Shown here piece after piece: positions 45,302-54,669 of a stretch of 64,000 bases of DNA. The translations under genes were made by a program, and so were the position numbers. The notes below the pieces were generated by a model. That model was given only the letters and a program-made list of their open reading frames with translations, was not told where the DNA came from and searched no databases. This DNA is from a bacterium (GTDB lineage Bacteria > Auribacterota > Auribacteria > Auribacterales > Auribacteraceae), in NCBI GenBank assembly GCA_024233545.1, contig JACKPL010000007.1, positions 97,394-161,393 on the forward strand. The letters run 5' to 3'. How positions within the stretch are numbered: the first letter of the stretch is position 1; the number at the start of each line of letters is the position of its first letter.

Positions 45302-45751
45302 TTATTGTAAAGAGTCTGCAAGTTTCTGTGCCCACTCTTCGATGGTATCGATCTGTTCGTCAACATCACCTTTAACAATGTCGATTTTGAGTGATTTTAT
45401 TGCGGTTTCCATTCCGCTACGGGTAAGGGTGCGTTCGATAATATCGACTGCGTTACAGAACTGCGGATAATTTGAGTCGCCGCACCCGAAAACCGCGCCT
45501 TTTTTCCCTTGGAGGCTAATGGTAGATAGTTCATCGTGAAAGGGGACGAAATCATCCCATAATTCGCCGTCGCCCCATGTTGAACATCCAACCAGTAAAT
45601 AATCATAGTTTTTTACGTCTTCGGCGCTTGTTTCATTGACGTTTTGAGCAGTTACATCAAAATCTGCATTTTCCAGTACGTCCTGAATGGTTTCCGCAAC
45701 AGATTCGGTGTTGCCCATGCTTGATCCATAAACGATTAATACTGTTCCCAT
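45302..45751 (-). CDS. Short-chain flavodoxin
   Basis: 149 aa, the size of Desulfovibrio-type flavodoxins, which it closely resembles. FMN phosphate loop YGSSMGNTESVA, the first isoalloxazine loop VGCSTWGDGELWDDFVPF (Trp stacking residue present) and the second loop FGCGDSNYPQFCNAVD are intact. Low-potential one-electron carrier, able to replace ferredoxin. The ATG at 45751 (GGAG about 10 nt upstream) was chosen over the one at 45787. Followed by a hairpin terminator and then the 2Fe-2S ferredoxin gene. Confidence 0.95.
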   Translation of the reverse strand: MGTVLIVYGSSMGNTESVAETIQDVLENADFDVTAQNVNETSAEDVKNYDYLLVGCSTWGDGELWDDFVPFHDELSTISLQGKKGAVFGCGDSNYPQFCNAVDIIERTLTRSGMETAIKSLKIDIVKGDVDEQIDTIEEWAQKLADSLQ

Positions 45752-46011
45752 TAAATCATCTCCAATTTTAAAACATGTTGTTCGCATGGCCTGCGGAGCA
45801 TATCATGCGTCGAACGAATTTTGATTATCGCAAAGTTTAGTTAGTTTGGTCATAAACTATATGAAAAATGCTGAAATTTTTAAAGGTAATTTTTTACCGT
45901 AGAGTCAAATTTTTGTAAAATTAGTCCATAATCAAAAAAAAATGTGTTAGTATATTATAATTAAATATAATCTCATTCTTAGTATAAGAATAATACGAAA
46001 AGAGAACTAAA

Positions 46012-46344
46012 ATGTCAGATGCTGGTTCGGATGCTTTACGGGTTTTCGGTATTGGGCCTAAAGCGCTCAAACGGAAAATAGATTTGAAAAAAAATATTGC
46101 GATAATTGATGTACGCGATCCAAAAGAGCGAGAAGAAGCATGTATCAGCCCATCCATTTTGATTCCTTTAGATACATTGCAAAATGCGTTGGGATCGCTC
46201 AATCCTTGCCAAGAAACCATTGTCTATTGTAAAGCAGGATTACGGGGAGCGCGCGCGGCTCGCATTTTAATGGAAAACGGTTTTACCGATGTTAAGAATC
46301 TTGATGGCGGAATAAGCCGGTGGATGGCAGAAATAAGAAAATAA
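46012..46344 (+). CDS. Single-domain rhodanese-like protein
   Basis: 110 aa. Rhodanese fold with IIDVRDPKEREEACI and the active-site loop VYCKAGLRGARAA (Cys at about 73), ending in LDGGISRWM. Transfers or senses sulfane sulfur; as a small cytoplasmic form it resembles GlpE/PspE-type proteins. Divergent from the flavodoxin gene; the 260-bp shared region is AT-rich with several weak inverted repeats but no promoter I trust. Confidence 0.93.
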   Translation: MSDAGSDALRVFGIGPKALKRKIDLKKNIAIIDVRDPKEREEACISPSILIPLDTLQNALGSLNPCQETIVYCKAGLRGARAARILMENGFTDVKNLDGGISRWMAEIRK

Positions 46345-46450
46345 ACGGTACTTTTAAATAAACAAAGCTTGTTTTCTCAATTATTGGTGGTTTTAAACGA
46401 AATAGTATTAAGAGATACTGCGTATTACACCAAAAAGAATCGGTGAGTAT

Positions 46451-47446
46451 ATGTTTGAGGCGGTAACGGTAATCATTCCGGCATTGAATGAAGAATCCAG
46501 TATAGAATCCGTAATCAGCGCTGTTAAGAGAATAGTTTCGGGGGTAGCATGCAAATACGAAATTATCGTTATTGATGACGGATCCACAGACGGCACATTA
46601 TCATGCATTTTAAAGAATGACGTTACCGTAATTCATCACGAAAAAACCATTGGATATGGTGCATCAATAAAAGAGGGTATTTATACTGCTTCAAATGAAA
46701 ATATCGTTATTATCGATTCCGATGGGACTTATCCTGCAAACAGAATACCGGATTTGCTTAAAACGCTTGAGACGGCGGATATGGCGGTTGGTGCTCGTAT
46801 TGGACACAATGTGAATATACCTTTGATGCGCCGTCCGGCGAAATGGATTCTGCGTATTTTAGCCGAATATATAACCAGTCAAAAGATTCCCGATTTAAAT
46901 TCCGGATTCCGTGCTTTTCGGAAGTCTCTTGTTATGGAGTATATGCCCATTTTATCAGATGAATTTTCGTTTACAACATCGGTTACTGTGGCGTTATTGT
47001 CGCATAAATATGTGGTACGTTATATTCCGATTGACTACTTCAAAAGAGTAGGAAAATCAAAGGTAATGCCTCGGCAGTTTATCGATTTTGTCATTCTGGT
47101 GTTGCGGTTGTCGATGCGGTTTAATCCATTAAAAGTGTTTGTTCCTATTGCACTAGCATGCTTTTTTGTGGGGGCGCTTAAATTTTGTTTTGATATCTAT
47201 TTTGCATTTTATAATATCCATGGCATAACAGTGGAATTTTTGACGCGAAAAGTGGTCTCTCAAACGACGTTGATGCTGTGGTTAGCCGGTTTACAAATCA
47301 TGTTGGTAGGCATGGTTGCTGACGGGATTATCCTCAAGGTAGTTCAGCCATACCGTTCCAAACGGCAATTTGCTTGCAAAGGTGCTAATGCTTTTCCTCA
47401 TTCCTCACATGAAACGCTCGATCAAAAGAATGATTCCGCAAAGTAA
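46451..47446 (+). CDS. GT2 glycosyltransferase with two C-terminal membrane helices
   Basis: 331 aa. GT-A domain with VIIPALNEESSI, VIDDGSTDGT, IDSDGTYPANRIPDLL (metal site) and DLNSGFRAFRKSL, then two membrane helices (about 232-258 and 275-300) and a basic tail. The layout is that of polyprenol-phosphate sugar synthases of the GtrB/DPM type that load undecaprenyl phosphate for extracytoplasmic GT-C enzymes. It precedes the FAD oxidoreductase by 62 bp and probably supplies donors for the GT39-like genes downstream. Confidence 0.92.
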   Translation: MFEAVTVIIPALNEESSIESVISAVKRIVSGVACKYEIIVIDDGSTDGTLSCILKNDVTVIHHEKTIGYGASIKEGIYTASNENIVIIDSDGTYPANRIPDLLKTLETADMAVGARIGHNVNIPLMRRPAKWILRILAEYITSQKIPDLNSGFRAFRKSLVMEYMPILSDEFSFTTSVTVALLSHKYVVRYIPIDYFKRVGKSKVMPRQFIDFVILVLRLSMRFNPLKVFVPIALACFFVGALKFCFDIYFAFYNIHGITVEFLTRKVVSQTTLMLWLAGLQIMLVGMVADGIILKVVQPYRSKRQFACKGANAFPHSSHETLDQKNDSAK

Positions 47447-47508
47447 AGATAGTTTTAACGAAAGAGACGCTTTGAAAAAGTTATGGAATCACAATTAAGG
47501 AAATAAAA

Positions 47509-48963
47509 ATGACTGGAAATGTGATGATACTCGGAGGAGGCCCTGCAGGATTAGGCTTAGCTCTCCAACTGCTTCGCCGTAAAGAATTACATATATCCGT
47601 TACCATAATTGAACGGGAAAACTATGTGGGCGGGCTTACTGCAGGATGCGAATACGATGGAATACATTTCGATTTCGGGAGCCATAGACTGCATCCTAAT
47701 ACTAACCAACGCATTATGCATGATATTGCAGAGCTCCTTGGCGAAAACCTTTTGGCCCGGCAGAGAAATGGACGCATAAAACTGTTGGGACGTTTTGTTC
47801 GGTTTCCTCTGAATCCCTTTGACCTTTTTCTCCATTTGCCGTTCACATTTCCGATGAAGTTTGCATGGGATATGTTCAAAGGTTTCATCGAAACAAAGAA
47901 AACCCATCTTGATACTTTTGAAAGCGTTTTGCTTGAGGGGCTTGGAGAGACACTTTGTAAAACGTTTTATTTCCCTTATGCACAAAAAATTTGGGGATTG
48001 CCTGCAAATCAAATCGATGCGGAACAGGCATATAAAAGAGTGCGTGCAAAAAATTTCAGAAAAATTATCAGTAAAATTTTTTTAACGTCTGGAAAGTCGA
48101 AAAAATCTTCGGGGAATATTTTTTATTATCCTGCAAAGGGTTATCATCAAATCGCAAATGCTTTGGCAGAAGAAGTTAGAAAGATTGGAGGAAAAATATT
48201 TCTTTCCTCTGAAGTAAGACAACTGCGTTTTGATTCAGATGGTACAGCATCAATAATGTTTGACAGATATCATCGCAATACGCAGAACGCTTCCTATAAA
48301 AAAGAGTCTATGGAGATGCATGCTGATTTGGTTTTTTCCACAATCCCGGTAACAGAGCTGTGTGTGCTGATGCATCCGGTTATACCGGACCATATTCAAA
48401 AAAACTGCAATACTATTGCTTATCGTAATATGGTGTTGTGTTTTTTTGTACTTGATATAGATCAGTTTACTCCGTATGATGCGCACTATTTTCCCGAAAA
48501 AGAATATATTTTTTCCCGTGTTTCCGAGCCCAAAAATTATTCCGGCGCGCCAGAACCGCATGACCTAACCGGACTATGCGTTGAAATTCCCTGTTCGGAT
48601 TCTGATTCTATTTGGAATGCTTCTGATGATGAATTGTGCCGAAGTGTGCTTCGTGATCTTGAAAAAGCACGGTTGCCCGTTAGGATGCCTATAAAACGTT
48701 TTTTCACAAAACGGCTTCGCAATGCCTATCCTGTTTATACGGTAGGTTTTCAAATAGCTCTGCAGGAAGTTTTGCATTTTCTGGATACATACCCGCGGCT
48801 GGTTACGCTCGGAAGGCAAGGATTATTTGCCCATGACAATACGCATCATACGATGGATGTGGCGTATTGCGCAAGTGAATGTGTTTTGCCCGAAGGTGTT
48901 TTTGATTGGCTGAAATGGAAAGAGTTCAGGAAACAGTTTCAAACGCATATTGTTGAAGACTGA
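47509..48963 (+). CDS. FAD-dependent amine-oxidase/UDP-galactopyranose-mutase-like oxidoreductase
   Basis: 484 aa. Dinucleotide-binding GGGPAGLGLALQLLRR (about 7-22), EREN-YVGGLTAG with the R/GG motif, and FDFGSHRLHP resemble UDP-galactopyranose mutase and NAD(P)-binding protoporphyrinogen-oxidase-like proteins found in glycan loci. The C-terminal TLGRQGLFAHDNTHHTMDVA stretch closes the FAD site. AAGGA lies 7 nt upstream of the ATG. Directly follows the GT2 gene; likely modifies or isomerises an activated sugar. Exact reaction unknown. Confidence 0.85.
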   Translation: MTGNVMILGGGPAGLGLALQLLRRKELHISVTIIERENYVGGLTAGCEYDGIHFDFGSHRLHPNTNQRIMHDIAELLGENLLARQRNGRIKLLGRFVRFPLNPFDLFLHLPFTFPMKFAWDMFKGFIETKKTHLDTFESVLLEGLGETLCKTFYFPYAQKIWGLPANQIDAEQAYKRVRAKNFRKIISKIFLTSGKSKKSSGNIFYYPAKGYHQIANALAEEVRKIGGKIFLSSEVRQLRFDSDGTASIMFDRYHRNTQNASYKKESMEMHADLVFSTIPVTELCVLMHPVIPDHIQKNCNTIAYRNMVLCFFVLDIDQFTPYDAHYFPEKEYIFSRVSEPKNYSGAPEPHDLTGLCVEIPCSDSDSIWNASDDELCRSVLRDLEKARLPVRMPIKRFFTKRLRNAYPVYTVGFQIALQEVLHFLDTYPRLVTLGRQGLFAHDNTHHTMDVAYCASECVLPEGVFDWLKWKEFRKQFQTHIVED

Positions 48964-48975
48964 GATTTAAGAAGT

Positions 48976-50492
48976 TTAATTATTTTTTGTAAGTATATAA
49001 ACATCGTATCCGTAAAACGTATCTACATAAGTATAACGTGGTTTTAAAAAATCAAGGAACCACGTTGCGTTTTCTGTTCTTGCCGGTTTAAAAATAATAT
49101 ATTTTGGTAAATTTTTTGAAAGGTCATTCACAGTTTCTTCAATGATGTATTCCACGCGAGAAAACATGCGTGTAAAATGCCGCGAAGGCGACCGTCGTTC
49201 TGAATATGTCATGAGTATCCCTGCCGGTTTTGAAAAAACAAATATACGGTCGTCGGGAGAAGTATGTTCTTTAAGCCATATCCCCAGCTCTTTTAATCCG
49301 ATTAGGCTTGGGTGTTCGTATGTTTGGGGTTTCTCAAGAAAAAAATCAATCATTTCACGGTATGGGGCTAAAACAAGGAAACAGGCAAGGAGTAGTTGAG
49401 CCGTTTTTTTTCGGCGGATTGTGTTGTGAAAAAGACTACTTTCTATAAATAGCGTAAGTAAAATAGCGGCTGATATTGTGATAGAGGGCATCAGCTGTAA
49501 AAAATGATGATGAAAATACGTCCCCGCCGCATTTATCGCGATAATATCGATAACTGTCCAATAGGCAACGCTCCAAAAAGGGATTTTTTTTCCGCAAATA
49601 GTTTTTGCCTGAGTACAAAAATGAAAAATAACGCATACAATATTTTTAGTTCGGGCTGAAAGAATTCATGAAAAAACTTGTGACTCTTTTTAGTTTGATA
49701 AACCTGCCGGAATGCGGAAGCATTTGCCATGCGCATTCCCAAAATCTTCGAAATGCGTGCCTCCGATAAGTATGGGAATGGTGAAGCATGCCATGCTTAT
49801 AAAGACGCCGGTTCCAAAAATAGGCTGTCTCTAATCGGCTTTTTAAAGCGCGAAGAAAGTCTCTCGGGTAAAGATAGATAAAATAGAAAAACCGCCGCGG
49901 TGTCTAATAAAGCGATTTGTTTAAAGGAAATAGCGCATCCCATAAGAAATCCGCAAATAAATACAAGCACTCTGTAATTCCGGTATGATTGGATATGTGA
50001 TGAATAGGCAACACAAAGAATGGCAGAAGTTGAAAACAAGACCATAAACATTTCGGTGGTTGCCGCAAACCCGATTATCCCTTCCTGACAACAGGCTAAC
50101 CCGAAAAGAGTTAAAGCAATCTGTCCGCATGTTTTATTGCAGATTCGTTTCCCGATAAAATAGAGCATTAAGCCTGTTGCCAGCATTGACGCCAACGCAA
50201 TGAACCGTGGAAACCATAGGTTTAACCCGAATAACCAATTGGAAATGAGGAAAATATAAAAAATACCCGGAGTTTTGTTTTCAACACTTCCCGTATAAGG
50301 CGGAATGCCATGATAAAGCCACATACGGCTGATGTAATTCCATATTCCTGTGTCAACTTCCATAGCAAACCTGCTCAGTATCGTGGCGAGCATTGCCATA
50401 AGAATACAGGTGACGAATGCAGGGTTCAGCAGGAGTGCATCTAATATGTTTGTGCTTTGAGAGCGATTCAAATCAGCAGAAGCGTGAAACAC
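48976..50492 (-). pseudogene. Frameshifted GT39-like glycosyltransferase, tandem copy of the next gene
   Basis: The 231-codon N-terminal piece (GTG start at 50492, AGGAAAT upstream) and the 171-codon C-terminal piece (to 48976) line up with the start and end of the intact gene at 50503-51954 (shared D-x-G-x-W-x-Y-x-S-R-x-W, G-x-P-P-Y, and the IxxxTSPDDRIFVF / ITxxTNPEHFVYIY segment). Between them the frame changes at least three times: near an A5 run at 49816-49820, somewhere in 49700-49745, and at a T8 run at 49584-49591. After each shift the hidden frame reads on sensibly (for example GTGVFISMACFTIPILIGG). A decayed gene, or indel errors in the assembly. Confidence 0.75.
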
Positions 50493-50502
50493 GGTATTTC
50501 CT

Positions 50503-51954
50503 TTATTTCGGCGTAAAAACTTCTATAGATTTAGTTTTATGGGTTGTTTTATAAAAGTGTTTTATGAACATTCTGAGCCAATCGGGAGTATTTTCTGCAT
50601 CGGTGGTAATGAGCAGAGCAGGCCGGTTTATAGTGAGATCAGTTGTCAATTCCCGCAGGAAATGCGGTTTCCTATATGATGATATGCTGATATAGCGCAC
50701 GGGCGATTGTCTGTCGGCATAAGCGTGAAGTATCGGCGCTTGTATACCATAGATGTACACAAAATGTTCGGGATTAGTATGTTCATTGATCCATTTGCCG
50801 AAAATTTTATAATAGTGCTCTTTAGGGTTTAAATAATCCGGAATGAGCAAGAACGCTATTCCGAAAAGAGGGAGCCCGAAAATGATAATTGTGGCAAGTG
50901 TCCCTTTTACCCATCGCGAAGCGGCATGGTGCTGTACACCATGGTTGATAGCAAATACTGCGGCAGTTCCTGCGGCAAGCGAGAGGGAGGGCAGTAGATG
51001 CTTCACCGAAAAACTGCCGTATAGTCCCATCCAGTTCACTGCCATAAACTCGAAAAGAAGAAGAACCGCAAAGCCGGCAACCGGAATCTTCGCATTCGCC
51101 ATTTTCCTATATAAAAGAAAGAAAACTGCTAAAAAGGGATACAGCAAAATTAGATCGGTATACCGCCATATTTTCACCATTGAAGCGATTCTATCACACA
51201 AAGGCATACTGACAGGATAGAACAGTGATGTGTATATACAATTCACATATTCTGAAACAGTGAGTTTGCCTGAACAGATAATGGCTATGACGGTTATCTG
51301 AATCAAGAATAATCCTGCAAGAAAAAATGATGAGTTGATGAGGCTATTCTCTGAATGTGAATTATTGTTTCTTGCAAAAAGCCTATAAAAAATAAGAATT
51401 CCAATTATACTGCAAAACGCACTTTGTAAAAACAGGAGCGCTATTCCGCTCATTACACCTGCAATGAAAAGAGATTGCCGGTGATGTTTTATGTTGGAAT
51501 ACGGTTTGAGCAACAGATACAGTGCGGATGTGAGGAACATAATCATAAATGAGTCGGGCGTTGTGGTATAGGCACTATTCATACACGGCCATGTGCACGC
51601 CATGCAAAAAATTGCCATTGCGACAGCGCCTGATTGCCGGCAATAGACTTTTGTTCCGATGCATTGCACCATATATCCGGTGCAAACCAGAGCGCAAATA
51701 CTTGCTATGCGAAGCATAAGAAGAGTTTCTCCAAACAGCAGATAGGAGACCGAATAGAGCAGTGCCATGCCGGGCGGTATGGTATCGTATGCGCTGAGGT
51801 AAGGGGGAAGCCCGTCGCGTATCCATAGGCGGGACATATAAAGCCAAAGCCCTTCATCAGGACTCATCGGCTTTGGGTACATGAAGCCGAGCATAAGAGC
51901 GAAAAATGCGCTCAGAAAAAATACCGTAAAAAAACGATTCGATGTGCTGTTCAT
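50503..51954 (-). CDS. GT39/ArnT-like membrane glycosyltransferase
   Basis: 483 aa with about ten to twelve membrane helices. The first periplasmic loop has the MSPDEGLWLYMSRLWIRDG acidic motif and LPPYLSAYDTIPPGM, as in the protein-mannosyltransferase/ArnT GT-C families that use polyprenyl-phosphate sugars; the C-terminus is a soluble domain of about 110 residues (KIFGKWINEHTNPEHF...). It lies 5 bp downstream of the CapK-like gene and 10 bp upstream of its decayed copy, so the minus-strand cluster 54478-48976 looks like one operon. Acceptor unknown. Confidence 0.85.
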   Translation of the reverse strand: MNSTSNRFFTVFFLSAFFALMLGFMYPKPMSPDEGLWLYMSRLWIRDGLPPYLSAYDTIPPGMALLYSVSYLLFGETLLMLRIASICALVCTGYMVQCIGTKVYCRQSGAVAMAIFCMACTWPCMNSAYTTTPDSFMIMFLTSALYLLLKPYSNIKHHRQSLFIAGVMSGIALLFLQSAFCSIIGILIFYRLFARNNNSHSENSLINSSFFLAGLFLIQITVIAIICSGKLTVSEYVNCIYTSLFYPVSMPLCDRIASMVKIWRYTDLILLYPFLAVFFLLYRKMANAKIPVAGFAVLLLFEFMAVNWMGLYGSFSVKHLLPSLSLAAGTAAVFAINHGVQHHAASRWVKGTLATIIIFGLPLFGIAFLLIPDYLNPKEHYYKIFGKWINEHTNPEHFVYIYGIQAPILHAYADRQSPVRYISISSYRKPHFLRELTTDLTINRPALLITTDAENTPDWLRMFIKHFYKTTHKTKSIEVFTPK

Positions 51955-51959
51955 ACCGT

Positions 51960-53315
51960 TTATTCTCTTAATGTTTTCTCCATATCGGTGATATGCGAAA
52001 CGACGACTTTAAATTTGCGCGGATATTCGCTCCGCAGGGTATCAAGTGTAACGTAATCGATTTTTACGCGCATACCATCGCCGACAAAGCCTTTAAGAAG
52101 GCTAAGGATGTGATCGCGCGATGCGGATGTAAATGATTCGGTTTTGGCAATTCTTAATAGCAGTTCGTTCCGGCTTGTCTGCACAATCTGCCCAAGTGCG
52201 ACACCTTCGATTTCATCGTATAAGGTAAATAAACAGGTGATTATCCGATTATCGGGTGTAATTATTGCATCTTCTTTGCGCCCATATATTTTTGTAATAA
52301 GAGGCAGACGCCTTCCGCATGAACAGAGCGATGGGAGTACCGGCGCTTCGATATAATCGTTCACTTCGTAGCGAATAAACGGCATAGCAAAATTGTGAAG
52401 GGATGTCCCTACAATTTTACCGGTATAAGTTGTGCCGCACGGTGAAAGTTCTTTCTCTATAATTTCCAGAATACCGTATTCGGAATTTATATGGTACCCT
52501 CCTTTTTCGCATTCCGAAATTCCTACGGTTCGTTCCATATGCCCGTACGAATCGAATACTTTGCATTCAAAAACGTTTTCCAAGTATTTTCGCTGGTATG
52601 CAAGGAGCATTTCGCCGTGAGAAAACAATGCTTTGAAGGTTATATCACTAATTTCGTGTTTTTTTAGAAAGAAAGCAAGATAACACATGCTTGACGGGAG
52701 CCCGAAAAGAAAGTTTGGTTTGAATTTCCTGATACAATCTGCGATATCTCTGATGCGGCCATCGCAAAGAATCATAGTGTTTATTTTTAAACTTCTGGTT
52801 TTTGGATTAAAATGATAGGTGTCGCGTTCTTTGGATTTATTCATAAGAAAATAGTCGTTTGCAAACTCTACGAAGGTGTTTCCGAGACGGTATCCTGCCC
52901 ATCTCCAATGTCTCCAGTAATAACAGAATTCCAATACGTTGGAAGGTTTATCGAGATAAAACTCTATCGGTTCTCCGGTCGAACCTGATGTGCGATGAGC
53001 AAATGGGTGGAATTTTTTTGCGTTGGATGCCAGAAGAATTTTAAGATTTTGGCGAATAACCGCTTTGGTTAATGTAGGCAATCGGGAAAGGCTGTCTAGG
53101 GTATTTATTTCATTCGCATTGAAATGAAGTTTTTCGAACAATGAACGGTAATACGGTACGTTTTCTGACGCATGGCGAACAATGGTGCGTAATCGCCGCA
53201 CCTGATAATTTTCCAGTTCTTCACGAGGCATCCATTGGCTTTTATTAAGAAAATGGTTCATCTTTAGAATTGAAAAAGGATATAAAAATTCGCGAATCCT
53301 AAAGTTTACCGGCAT
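51960..53315 (-). CDS. CapK/PaaK-like adenylate-forming enzyme
   Basis: About 451 aa, related to phenylacetate-CoA ligase and the CapK proteins of capsule loci. P-loop-like AHRTSGSTGEPIEFYLD (AMP-binding S/T-G-rich loop), the SYGHMERTVGISEC-like region in place of the usual YGxTE, a CSCGRRLPLI cysteine motif (metal-like CxC), then YGRKEDAII and a C-terminal lid domain. The start at 53315 lies 17 nt past the stop of the upstream gene with AGAGGA between; the longer frame overlaps that gene by 58 bp. Probably activates an acyl or amino-acid group for transfer to a glycan. Confidence 0.82.
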   Translation of the reverse strand: MPVNFRIREFLYPFSILKMNHFLNKSQWMPREELENYQVRRLRTIVRHASENVPYYRSLFEKLHFNANEINTLDSLSRLPTLTKAVIRQNLKILLASNAKKFHPFAHRTSGSTGEPIEFYLDKPSNVLEFCYYWRHWRWAGYRLGNTFVEFANDYFLMNKSKERDTYHFNPKTRSLKINTMILCDGRIRDIADCIRKFKPNFLFGLPSSMCYLAFFLKKHEISDITFKALFSHGEMLLAYQRKYLENVFECKVFDSYGHMERTVGISECEKGGYHINSEYGILEIIEKELSPCGTTYTGKIVGTSLHNFAMPFIRYEVNDYIEAPVLPSLCSCGRRLPLITKIYGRKEDAIITPDNRIITCLFTLYDEIEGVALGQIVQTSRNELLLRIAKTESFTSASRDHILSLLKGFVGDGMRVKIDYVTLDTLRSEYPRKFKVVVSHITDMEKTLRE

Positions 53316-53332
53316 ACAGTTTAAAATCCTCT

Positions 53333-54478
53333 TTACAATAATCGCCAGAGGGATTCGGGCGATTGTTTTTGCTTGAACGCGCTGTACCATTTACAGCAAG
53401 GATAAAGGACTGTCAAAACTGCAATCCAAACGAGATGCATTCCCGCTAAACATGCGCCGTGGCGGAAAAAAAGTTGTCCGAATAATGCTAAAAGCGCCAT
53501 ATGCATGAAATAGAAGAATAAAGGAGATTTCCCATATATGATAAACAGGTTATTTTGCGGATTAAACTTTGACTCAAACAAAGAGAGTATCCACAAAATA
53601 ATCCCCGTTATTCCTAATGTTGCTGTGAGGTATGCAATGCTCGGCGGCATTTTTGTGAGGAAAAAGAACAATCGCCAATCTCCTCCAGTATAAGGGCGAA
53701 GATTGCCGAAACCTCCGTGTAAGCGTATGGCGACAAAAAGAAGAATACCGATTATTCCCGTTATACCGGCATACGCAAATGCACGGCGATAATTGCGCAT
53801 CAGCAGTCTGCCAAAAATGATGCCGAGTATTGTTATGCCGCACCATGGCACAATAGGAAACCGCACCAAAGTATGGTCGGTTTGGCCGGCAACAAGCAAT
53901 ATCCGTGCGATAACAGGGTATTCAATGCGGTGTTCAGTGGGGACGGGAAGAAGAAAATGAGGTGCAGATAAAATTGCAAGGGAAATCAAAGCTAAAGCAG
54001 GTGTTTTAAGATTGATAAGCAGAATACTGATAATGATTGCCGCGCCGAGCGAAAATAAAACGCCGAAATAAAAGATTACTTGTACGTGGTCAGGATAAAC
54101 ACGCGAAGGGTTATCAAAATACCATAACGGATTTTCCAAAAAAAATTGAAGGAGCATCAGCATTCCTCCGCGGATTATGAAATGGGAAAGAATCTTATGG
54201 TTTGTCCATCCCATTTTTTTGCGTGATTGGGTAAAAAGCATCATTCCTGTTCCCAGCAAAAAGAAAAAGGCGGTAGGGCATATGTGCCCAATACATCTGC
54301 TCCAATATGGCCAGCCGGTTTTAGGAATGGGCATGGGGCCGTCCCATAATTCCATTGGGGTTATGATGGATGTCAAAAAAATTTCAGCATGCCGCAATGC
54401 CATAATAACCATGACAATACCGCGAAGCGCATCAAGGGGCAAAGAGCGGGCGGAAAGTGGCTGTATCGTATTGTTCAT
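53333..54478 (-). CDS. DUF1624-type membrane acyltransferase-like protein
   Basis: 381 aa with about ten membrane helices. N-terminal LPLDALRGIVMVIMALRH is the signature of the heparan-alpha-glucosaminide N-acetyltransferase/YeiB/DUF1624 superfamily, whose conserved His near the first helix is present (ALRHAE). Downstream CPTAFFFLLGTGMMLF fits the same family. Members move acyl groups across the membrane onto sugars. First gene of the minus-strand cluster with the CapK-like ligase and GT39-like enzymes; the grouping suggests acylation of a surface glycan. Weak ribosome site. Confidence 0.82.
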   Translation of the reverse strand: MNNTIQPLSARSLPLDALRGIVMVIMALRHAEIFLTSIITPMELWDGPMPIPKTGWPYWSRCIGHICPTAFFFLLGTGMMLFTQSRKKMGWTNHKILSHFIIRGGMLMLLQFFLENPLWYFDNPSRVYPDHVQVIFYFGVLFSLGAAIIISILLINLKTPALALISLAILSAPHFLLPVPTEHRIEYPVIARILLVAGQTDHTLVRFPIVPWCGITILGIIFGRLLMRNYRRAFAYAGITGIIGILLFVAIRLHGGFGNLRPYTGGDWRLFFFLTKMPPSIAYLTATLGITGIILWILSLFESKFNPQNNLFIIYGKSPLFFYFMHMALLALFGQLFFRHGACLAGMHLVWIAVLTVLYPCCKWYSAFKQKQSPESLWRLL

Positions 54479-54669
54479 CTTTGGTTTTGCCGTTTATTGC
54501 AGAAAGTTGTATTTTGTTGTATTGTTATCTTATGCATGTGACTTTGACGTAAGTCAAGGCAAAAAATCAGCCGATAGTTATGATTGTGCTGAAAAGCTAA
54601 AAATGCGGTTGTTCATTTGTTTGTAGGCAGTATGATAGAAACCGCACACTTTATTAAGAAAGCAAGGAT

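Noticed and set aside
48976..50492. Four separate small genes in this stretch
   Set aside because: The pieces join into one protein homologous to the intact neighbour, so a single frameshifted gene explains them better.
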